Below are positions 13,995-23,000 of a DNA stretch of 64,000 nucleotides, in pieces. The stretch lies in assembly GCA_010645155.1 (NCBI GenBank), contig CM021322.1, forward strand, positions 1,284,619 to 1,348,618, written 5' to 3'. Every line of letters begins with the position of its first letter. The first letter of the stretch is position 1. The translations under genes and the position numbers were made by a program. Origin of the DNA: Tigriopus japonicus. Lineage: Eukaryota; Arthropoda; Copepoda; Harpacticoida; Harpacticidae. The notes under the pieces were generated by a model. It was not told where the DNA came from. It did no database searches and worked only from the letters and a program-made list of their open reading frames with translations.

Positions 13995-14602
13995 CACATT
14001 GTGCGACAAAATTTTAAAAAAACTAATCTCAATAAGATGTCCTGGATTGAGGGAAGCTCTACCTACCTCTTCTATTCTGCGTCCACTTGAACATTCAAAT
14101 GTCACTTGAATAAGATTTAAAAAACAAGTTATTTCTCTTGTTTTGTTCCCACTTGCAATTCACAATGCAACTTATAGAGGACAACAACAATTTACTGATC
14201 TCTCCACTTAATTCGCGAATCAAACAAACACATGCACATTTTCAATATTTCTTCCTTGTTTATCAATTACTACTAAGTTGAGGCAAGGAAGTTTTCTTTT
14301 CCCAACCAGGATCGCCATCTCTACCGTGCCACCTTTAGACATCAATAAGGCCTGTAGCGTAAAAATATTTTCACAATCAGTCGTGGGAATCCTTTCACTT
14401 GAATGCTTAACAGAGATCATCTTGTGGAGAGGAAACTCAATGCAATTCTGATTGTTTCCATCCAATTGTCCAAAATTCCTCTCTCTATAATTTTCATGTC
14501 TGTGATAAACCAGAAGTTCTTGGGAAGAAGTGCTCCTCCTTGTTCAGTATCAATCAAGTAGAGCTAGGTCAGTTGTACGCTCTGGACGAGCTTCTTGAAG
14601 TT
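13995..14602. repeat. Direct repeat pair, copy 2
   Basis: The partner of 11182-11950, with base differences and small indels throughout. It lacks the 165 bp near the left end of copy 1. A minus-strand open frame is shared with copy 1, but the substitutions look neutral. Confidence 0.75.
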
Positions 14603-14909
14603 AACCATTCACATGCAAGATCAAGTACAAGATTGCAGCAATAAGAAACCAATTTATTGCAAAAATACTGTTCATGTATATATTTTTGCCTTACGCTAGA
14701 TTTCTATTGTTAACCTGAAGTGCTCTAGTTTAACCAAGGTGTCCTTGGTTTAACCAGTATTGTACCTAGAGTCGCATTCACATACCATGTCAAATGCCTG
14801 TTCTATAAGCACACTGATTGTTACTTAAAAGTAGCTACATGATTATTCAGTATGGGTTCGTCAGAACATGAAATACACGGGGGTTTCACTTACCGGAACG
14901 GAAAACTGC
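14603..14909. other. Intergenic, nothing recognised
   Basis: Only short palindromic words such as GGTTTAACCA around 14735-14760 stand out. Confidence 0.35.
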
Positions 14910-15252
14910 GTCTTTTACGTGGGTTCTTTCTACTCGGGCCTGAGAAAGAGTTGAATCGTAGAGCAAGTTAATTTCGGGCAACTCTAAACCACCAAGTCAA
15001 CCAGATTTCTTGCCTCTTGAGCTGTTGCCACCTAGGTCAGGTGGGCAAGTGCCAGAGGCGTCGGTGGAGCGAGGAAGAGGAGCAGGCCGCTCCTACACCT
15101 CCACCTCTGACATTTGCACCACCTTCCCGAGGTGGCAACAACTCAATAGGAAGAGAATCTGGTTGACTAAGTAGTTCCGAGTTACCCTCAACCAACTTTC
15201 TCTCCTCCTCTCCTCTTACTCAGGCCCTGGTAGAATGTAACCCGGGTAAAAG
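14910..15252. mobile_element. Fold-back element, arms about 170 bp
   Basis: Almost the whole segment is an imperfect palindrome. The outer arms start TCTTTTACGTGGGTTC and CTTTTACCCGGGTTAC (reverse complement side). They continue through CGGGCCTGAG and GTCAACCAGATT and meet near 15080. There is no coding content. It is a probable non-autonomous DNA element. Confidence 0.75.
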
Positions 15253-15509
15253 AAATAGCTATTTTGGCTATGTGAATAGTTTTGGGTATGAATATTGCTA
15301 TGATCTCAGCACAAATGCCATTTCGTAGTTTTTTGTATCTTGGGTTCATTTTGGGTCAGCCTATTTAGAATTGGTCATTCATTTCTTTTTCTCAACTTTG
15401 TTTAAAATGTTTTATCTGACTTAAAGCAAAGAAACACTATTTATTTTTTCCTTGAAACAGACAAAATATTTCAAAAAATCTAAGATTTTTTTTTTTTGGG
15501 GGGGGAGAG
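15253..15509. other. Intergenic, nothing recognised
   Basis: AT-rich DNA ending in a run of T then G at about 15486-15506, next to the LINE tail. Confidence 0.35.
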
Positions 15510-16925
15510 ATTTTTTAATACCGCTACAAGGAATGGGATTCCCTGTAAAAAGAGTTAATGAATAATATAGTTTATATAATTAACGTTTAAACGAAATTTG
15601 ATCTACCAATGAGTTACTGTTGACAGATCTGTACAACCCTTGAATAGTGGGTTGATCAGGAACAGTATATAAAAATTTGTCCAATCCTGCCTTAAATGCT
15701 GTTAGAGGATCAGTTCCTACATATTCACGACAAAGACTAATGGGTAACAAATTGAACAATGAAGGAGCCCAATAAAGAAGAGAGGAGGACTTCATTGATT
15801 GAACTAGCCTCGATTCCCTTGGATTTGGAGGTGCTCTAAGAACGCAAGTAAAACCTCTATGATTGCTACAACTGATCTCAAAGCCTGGGTTAGGACAGAG
15901 CCCATGAATGCTCTTGAAAGCATACAGTATCAGATACCTTTCATACCTTCTCTGAGTACTGTACAGCCCTAATTTCTGGAGCCTCTCCCAAAACGAGAGC
16001 TCTCTCATTCCTGTGATGTTCCTAGTAAAACATCTTTGGACTTGCTCGACCTTTTGCAAACCTGCCGAACTCATTGGAGCCCAAATGATGGAAGCATTTT
16101 AAAGATGCGGTTGAAGAATTGTACTTGAACTGAGTTGGCATCGTAATACTATCTTTGGACTTGAAAGTGCGATAGATCCAGCCACACATTTGAAATGCCT
16201 TCCCCACTTTCGAGTGGATATGCTCATCCACGGACATCTAGAATTTCTCTAGATGTAGAACCTCTATTCTAGATGTCCTTGGCTCATCAAACTTTCCATC
16301 ATCTTGGATGACAACTCCTAAATCCCTAATGGACGATACCTGCTCGATATCACAAAATCCATTGTCTTTGAGTGAAACATCTAATTTTGACGTCCCATAC
16401 ATCATTGTGCAGAATTTCATCCCGTTCAATGCCATATTACTCTGACCAACCCAAGAGTAGACTTTCTCCAAGTCCTCAACTAAACATTTTGAGCCCTGAC
16501 CATTCCTTCCACAAACTAATTTTGTATCATCAGCATATGAAGAAATACTGGCTTTTGTTCTAAACTTCTGGAGAGATGCAATAAAGAGAATAAACAGGAG
16601 CGGACTTAAAAATGAACCTTGTGGAACACCTGACTTGACATAATACATGCCACTAAATGATCCTTCAACCTTGACTATTTGCTTCCTATCACTCGTGAAA
16701 CTACCAATCCAATTCAGGACCTTGCCCTGGATCCCAAACTCTTTGAGTTGATCAAGCAAAAGGCCATGATCTACCTTATCAAAGGCCTTGGCAAAGTCAA
16801 GATAGTCTACATCAGCTGACTCATTGCTTTCAAGCCCCTCAATGATCTGCTCAATTTGGTCAACCAATTGGGCGACTGTACTAAAATGGGCTTGAAACCC
16901 ATGTTGCCATTATGCTGATCATATG
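15510..16925 (-). mobile_element. 5'-truncated, frameshifted LINE (CR1/Jockey-like reverse transcriptase)
   Basis: Three minus-strand frames together give the back half of a non-LTR retrotransposon ORF2. The first (about 16867-16238) has reverse transcriptase marks: YLDFAKAFDKVDH with its catalytic Asp, GVPQGSFLSPLLF and SYADDTKLV. The second (16237-16022) and third (16074-15580) carry the C-terminal region, including QRCFTRNI and a YERYLILYAFK stretch typical of this clade. Frame breaks and overlap show it is dead. Upstream, at about 16875-16920, GFKP-type sequence sits in another frame. The 3' tail (15551-15521) contains CATTCCTTGTAGCGGTA and is shared with the SINE at 4.2 kb. Confidence 0.85.
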
Positions 16926-17175
16926 ATCCAATGATGGTGGCTTTGTTGATACAAGTTGGCAGATCTGAAACGAACAGAAGGAACAAAGTAGGTCCCAGAA
17001 CACTGCCTTGCACAATACCACTTGTCACATCCTTCCACTCAGTTAGTTCCCCATTAAGTACTACTCGTTGTTTCCGATTGCTTAGCCAGCTTTCCATCCA
17101 TCGTAAAATGGTACCACGGATCCCCAAATTGTACAGTGTGTTGAGAAGGGTGCGGTGTGGAACCAAATCGGGAGA
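16926..17175 (-). mobile_element. Second LINE reverse transcriptase fragment
   Basis: A minus-strand frame reads LVPHRTLLNTLYNLGIRG, then WLSNRKQRVVLNG and SGIVQGSVLGPTLF. This is the central reverse transcriptase of a related but different LINE, in which the usual PQG appears as VQG. It covers the same part of the domain as the neighbouring LINE, so it is a separate copy abutting it. Both lie in the same orientation. It is truncated on both sides and inactive. Confidence 0.8.
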
Positions 17176-18271
17176 TCTGTTTATCTTTCATTGCTTTGGC
17201 AAGCCAAATGTGTGAAAGAGATGGAAAATTTGTAATAGACATGGGATTGTTATTAAAGACATTTTTGGATGGTTTAATAGTAATTAATTACATTTTTCGA
17301 CGAAGTAATAGTAATGAGGGAAGCTCAGTACACATCAGCTAGGCCTAATTTATTACCCCGTAGCTCGGTCGTGGCCTCTGGTGACTCATTGCTTTACTAA
17401 AATTCTACGATCGGATCTCATTCTCGACCGTTTGTTGCGGAGTAACTGACCGTTCGAAATATTTGACCGAGTGCAGAACGAGCGCAGAACAGGAAAGGAC
17501 AGACTCACCGCAAATGGACGGCGCTAGACTACGGAGCACAAAATCAACAACCTTTTTCTCACTGTGCTTACCTCATTGTAATTAATTACATTTTTCAAAT
17601 GATTGACCCAACCCTGTTTACCATCCCTGGACAGCTTTTTGGGTTGCAAATACTGTCAACTATTGAAAATGGCAGAGTTGGGTCAATTACTTAAATAATG
17701 TAATAACTAAATACCTGGTTTGAAATTCATGTTTTTTGAGTCAAAACTTTTTTTAAATTGAAAAATATTGACCGAAAAATTGAAAATTAAATTGAAAAGA
17801 GCAAAAGAAAATGAAAAAAGACATTGAATTTCCCCAAACTTGGGACAACCTTCCTGTGACTTTGAAGGAGACGAGGACGACCTCGGTTAGCAACAGCCAC
17901 ATTTTGCTGACCATCGAAGTTCAAAGGAATTTTAATACATTTTTGATAAAGTTATACTGTGATGAAAAAACAGTGACAAAAACCAGACGACCAAAGACTT
18001 ACAGTGCTAAAAACTTTTGGCAATCTCAGAAGTTTCGCTCGAGTTTCTACAAAAAAAGAAAATGCTAGAACCCACCAAAAAATTTTAAAATACTTCATGA
18101 ACTTATTTTTGAATTGTAAAAGTCAATCAAATTACCTCCAAAAATAGATGTTTCGTCAAAAATATCACAATTTTTAAGATGAAAACTGGAGAAAATTTCA
18201 AAGTAATTTTTAAGGAATAAATTTCAAATCCGGTCTCTAAAAAAAATATTTGTTGTGTTCTTATTCTGCCA
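17176..18271. other. Intergenic, repeat debris
   Basis: TAATTACATTTTT-like words near 17285, 17580 and 17690 resemble the ends of the dispersed repeat at 7.9 and 28 kb. The open frame at 17811-18068 is low-complexity and unsupported. Confidence 0.4.
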
Positions 18272-18360
18272 GGGAGACGGAGTGGCGCATTTAACTAACG
18301 CGCCATACCCGAGTTAGCCATTCTTGGTTTCATGGGTTCAATCCCAGGTCTCGCCTAACC
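18272..18360 (+). mobile_element. tRNA-derived SINE head
   Basis: The segment runs from GGGAGAC to GTCTCGCC, which pair as an acceptor stem with one mismatch. Between them lie AGTGGCGCATTTAACTAACG (A-box-like) and the B box GGGTTCAATCCC. The head is similar in layout to the SINE at 3.96 kb, with ACTAACGCG against ACTAGCGCG. A functional tRNA is not excluded, but the anticodon arm is unclear. Confidence 0.55.
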
Positions 18361-18493
18361 AATTCTCTAGTGGACATAGATGCCTCGAATGGCGGCCATC
18401 CAATGGGAAAATCCCCACCACCAAGTGATATACACTGATGTCAAAAGTACATATATATATGCACACAATATTTTTAGTAAAAGTTATGAATAA

Positions 18494-18525
18494 TTAGTCC
18501 AATGAGATTTTTCTCATTGGACTAA
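18494..18525. repeat. Perfect 14-bp hairpin
   Basis: TTAGTCCAATGAGA and its exact reverse complement flank a TTTT loop. Further TCCAATGAGATCCAATCC reiterations follow to about 18562. No T-run after the stem or neighbouring gene supports a regulatory role. Confidence 0.8.
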
Positions 18526-18562
18526 ATGAGTCCAATGAGATCCAATCCAATCCAATGAAATC

Positions 18563-19020
18563 CATGTTTTTTAATAAACAGTATAAAAAATCTTTTCAAA
18601 ATAAAGCAAAACAGCAACACAATCTTGTTAGGAGAACTGACATGGATGAAACTAGATACACTAAGATAGATACTGGCTGCCTAAGCTAAAACACGGTGCC
18701 CAATTGGTCATGCAGGTGATTGGTCAAGAGCGTTCTGTTGAACATTCAGCTGATTCTGATGAAGTTCAATAACAAACCAGAGTACTTTTTCTATGTAGTG
18801 CTTTGACTTGGTGGTGGGGTTGCCAATTTATGGAGGTTTAAAACCTGTTTTTTTTCTTTAAAGAGCACCAAAAGGCAGGGCATCCCTGACTTTTGTGACT
18901 TCTGAGCAGGTTTGCAAATCAAACTCACATTCATGTTTGCTCATATACAAGAGCAAACCACCCATTCTCCAAGCGGTAAACCTACCTTGCAACCTAACTT
19001 GCGCAGATTCCACATCACTA
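18563..19020. other. Intergenic, nothing recognised
   Basis: No coding or repeat structure could be supported beyond scattered AT-rich words. Confidence 0.35.
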
Positions 19021-19171
19021 GGCCACGGAAAACAATTTTATTTTGCTGTGGAGCAAAACTCCCAAACGTTTTGAGGAGTAAGGCCAGCTGAAGATAACCA
19101 TCAGCTGACCCCACGTTGTAAAACATCTGGGGTTTCTACTCCATAACAAAATAAAATTATTTTCCGGGACC
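19021..19171. mobile_element. MITE family 1, copy 1 (TA target duplication)
   Basis: A 151-bp palindromic element with terminal arms of about 55 bp, flanked by TA at 19019-19020 and 19172-19173. The ends read GGCCACGGAAAACAATTTTA and, in reverse complement, GGTCCCGGAAAATAATTTTA. The centre holds CAGCTGAAGATAACCATCAGCTG-type symmetry. Copies 2 and 3 are at 26246 and 54619. The TA duplication suggests a Tc1/mariner-type mover. Confidence 0.8.
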
Positions 19172-19173
19172 TA

Positions 19174-19770
19174 CATGTGCACTAAGATTTTGTTGTCAAT
19201 CACCCGATCATGTGACATTAATTGGCCCATGTTTAAACTCCACACTAATTGAAATTCACTTTTAGAATATCAGGTAAATACCTTAGACACATTTGCAGCA
19301 GGCTTGAGGATTTTTACTAACCAAACCGCACTATCAAATGTGCGAAATAGTTTATATGTGTTTCTTAAAAGAAAAGGTTCCTTTAATAATGAACTTCGGC
19401 TTCCCGCATGATGAATGACGTCACAGACAGTCCGTGCCAGGTCGGGCAATCATAGATTTGATGGCCAATCTCTGCCTTTTAGTATCTCAAGATGAACTAT
19501 TTCTTTTCATTTCCATTTTTTGAAAATGTACACAAAGCTTAATATAAAAACACTAATTTTAGCGCTAATCAATTTAGTAAAGTTCAATAGAGAATATGAA
19601 CTAATGATATCGGTGGAGCAATTTCACCCACAAGTGTAGACAAAACAAAAGGGTGGTGGTAAGGACGGAAAGTCAGTCGGATATTGTTACTAATTTAAAA
19701 ATTGTCATTTTCATAAGGCAAAAGTATATCATTTCAACCAACGCATTAGGTTGTAGTGAAGTAATTTATT
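19174..19770. other. Intergenic, nothing recognised
   Basis: Plain AT-rich DNA forming the left flank of the BEL/Pao insertion. Confidence 0.35.
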
Positions 19771-19775
19771 GTAAC

Positions 19776-19912
19776 TGTTGGGGCGAATTTATGAGCACCC
19801 TGAGACCGGAAGTCACAAAAAAAAGAGCATGAGCTGAATTGCGTACGAAAACCAGAATTAATAGAAAAATCTAGAACAAAATAAAGATTAGATGCTCTAA
19901 AAGGCGCAATCA
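19776..19912 (+). repeat. 5' LTR of the BEL/Pao element
   Basis: 137 bp, starting TGTTGGGGCGAATTTATGAG and ending in GCGCAATCA (TG...CA). It contains AATAAAG, a possible polyadenylation signal. It differs from the 3' LTR at three single bases. Confidence 0.95.
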
Positions 19913-20079
19913 TTGGTCCTTCGAGCCGGATATTTTCCAAAATCTCTGGAAGCAATCAGGACGGTGGAGACCGCGGTTTTTGAGTATCAACTGCCGTGGA
20001 CAACGTCCAACATCAAATCAAAGGGGTCTGGAAATCCGTGGATACCGACACCATCCGTGATCGTGATAGTCTATAAACA

Positions 20080-23000
20080 ATGGCTACTAGAACCAGCCCA
20101 GAGGACTTGGGTACCACCACCGCTGAGCAAATGGCTCAGGATACAGAAGAGATCCCCAAGGATGCCCCAAGTAAGCCTGGCGAGAAGATGGCTCTTAGTA
20201 AGGAGCTATCAGGACTGAAACGCTCAATCACCAACCAAATCAAAATTATCAAGACTGATTTAAGTCCTAAAGGTCACCTTGTATCAAGAACTGCTCTTAG
20301 AAGAAAGAACAAAGTCTTAGAAGACACCTTGACCGACCTCTTAGCCTGTGCTGTTCACTTCAAAACATTGGATCTCAGCTCCAAAGAGTTAGATTGGATC
20401 GAAAACTATATTAGCGTGGAAAGGAACAGAGTAATAGATGTTTCAGGAGAGCTCCTAGAACATGTTGAAGCACGAGCACACGAGCAAAGTACGATATTCG
20501 GGCAAGAGGATGGATTTATGTCCAAGGTCAATCTCCTTGATCAAACAAAAGTGACATTAGGGGATGGAAATACCGCACTCCAGGCTAGATCCGTTGCCAA
20601 CGATGATGAGGAAAGAGAACGCCTTCGGAATAGACTTGAAGAGCTAGAATTGGGTTCTCGAGCTGGAGATTTTCAAGATAAAGCCGTACCTAGAAGGCCA
20701 GATGCAACCATGTCAAAACCGGCTGCCTTTCAATCGTGGATGGCTCAGCCAGTAATGGAACTGGGAATGGAGACTAGACGAAGTTATATCAAAAGTGAAA
20801 TGCCCGTATTTAGTGGAGATCCTCTTGATTTCATTGATTGGTCGAATATGTTCCACGCAGTGGTTCATTGTTCACCAAGATCAGCCGCCGAAAAGATGGG
20901 ACTTTTGAGGTCCAGCCTCTCTCCAGAGTGCCGAGAAGTTGTAAAAGGATTTACTAATTCTGAAACTCATTACCTTCAAGCAATTCAGGCCCTTCATAAT
21001 CGGTATGGATGCCAACACTTGTTAGAGAGGGCCCATCTCCAAGCCATCCGTGACCTACCAAGCGTTAGAAGCAACGATGTTGGGCTCAGTTTCACGCGTT
21101 TTGCGGATCAACTTCAAGGCCACCTTAGGGTTGCAACTTCTATGTTACCAGACAGAGATGGGCTCTTGACGGCCCTCATGTTTGATCTTGAACACAAATT
21201 AGATCGGGCAAGTTTTCGACATTGGCGGGATTATGCGAGCAGTATTCCAAGAGAAGAAAAGATTTATCACTTTGCAAGATGGGCGAGTGAGCAAGCTTCA
21301 GAACTAAGGTACTTCAACATCGATCGATCTTCCGTTGGCAAGGATGGGCCAAGAACCGAAAACAAGAAATTTATACATCAAATCGAATCCGATCGTCAAG
21401 CATGTCCTTTATGCAAGGCCCCTCATGCGCCGAGGGAGTGCAAGAAGTTTAAAGAGGTTAACCCTTATCAACGACGGGAATTGGCATGGAAGACGGGCAT
21501 GTGCTTCAGATGCTTAAATCTCGGCCATCGAGCCTTTGAATGCCCGAGGAAAGATGAGTTGAATTGTCGGAAAGATGGATGCTCTGGAACCCATCACACC
21601 TGGCTTCACATTGGGAAAAGAGAATCCTCAAGCACCGAGGCAAATAAAGAACTTAAAAGAAAGCCGGAATCCGAATCAGTTCACCAAGTTCAGATCAATA
21701 CATGTGGAGGAACGAAGTTGGGGATAATCCCTCTAGAGTGCACGAATGGGCGAAGATCAATGATGATAAATGCTCTGGTGGATGAAGGATCAGACGTTAC
21801 ACTCGTTTCAAAGAAGGTGGCCAAAAAGCTCAAGATTCAGCAACCAAAACAACAGACAATGACAATGAACCTGCTCTCCCAAGATGTTAGATGTAAAACT
21901 GGATCAGTAGATTTAACAATTCGAGGTTTCAATGAGAACAAAACGTTTTTGGTTCAAGCCTTCACCATGGACAGAGTCTGTAACAATCTTCGATCATTCG
22001 CTTGGCGTTCAGTTCAGGGCCAATTTGACCATCTGTCGGACCTTCCCTTGACTGATCTAGAGGGCGAAGTGGACATGCTTATTGGGGTGGATCATCTTGA
22101 TTTGATATCCCCCTTGGAAGTTCGCCGAGGTGGCCTGGGCGAACCAATTGCTATCCATTGTGCTCTTGGGTGGGTTATTCGTGGTCAAGCTTCCGAATTG
22201 GACCGAAAGGATCACCAGCACAGCCAAGTACACTTCACTCAAGCTAAGCTCAACTTGGAAGCAATGATGAAAACACTCTTCGACTCTGAACATTTTGGAG
22301 GTGAGAACGTGGGAGCGGATAGTCCGGTATGGTCACAAGAAGAAGCCTACGGAATGAAACTTATTCGCGATGGGACTAGAAAGCTCATCAAAGAACCTGG
22401 ATATGAAGTTACCCTTCCATGGAGAGGAGGACATCGCCCAAAAAATGACCCTATTGCTGCCAAGAGACGTTATGACTCAATTCTGAAGAAAATGAAACAT
22501 AATGGTCAATTTGCTTTGGATTATCGAGAAGCCATGGGCAAATACTTGAATCAAGGCTATGCAAGAAAGGTTGAAGATAAAGAAGCCACAGATTTGGAAC
22601 AAAGATGGCTCCCTCACCATGGAGTCTACAAGCAATCCAACCCGAAAAAATTGAGGATTGTTTTTGATTCGGCCGCAAAATACTTCAATATGTCGCTAAA
22701 TGATTGTCTGTACACTGGACCCGCTCTCCAGAACGACCTTGTCGTACTTCTACTTGGGTTTCGTGAATTTGAAATTGCCGTCACATCTGATATTGAAGCC
22801 ATGTACAGTAGAATCAGGATGGACTCAAGGGACGCCCGCTACCATCGGTTTCTGTGGGAAGTAGAGCCTGGAGGTGAGATTGGATTGTTTGAAATGACGG
22901 GAGTGGTATTTGGGGACTCTTCGTCACCATGTCAAGCGATTCACGTGCTCCAGAGAACCGCTGAAGAATTTGGAAGTCCAGAAGTTTTGGAACGAGTTCA

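Noticed and set aside
11623..14465. Minus-strand reading frame shared by both direct-repeat copies (IEFPLHK ... TLQA ... TVEMAIL), with an in-frame 6-nt indel
   Set aside because: Looked at codon by codon over the shared core, about three of ten differing codons are silent. That is what neutral decay of a repeat would give, so conservation as a gene is not supported.
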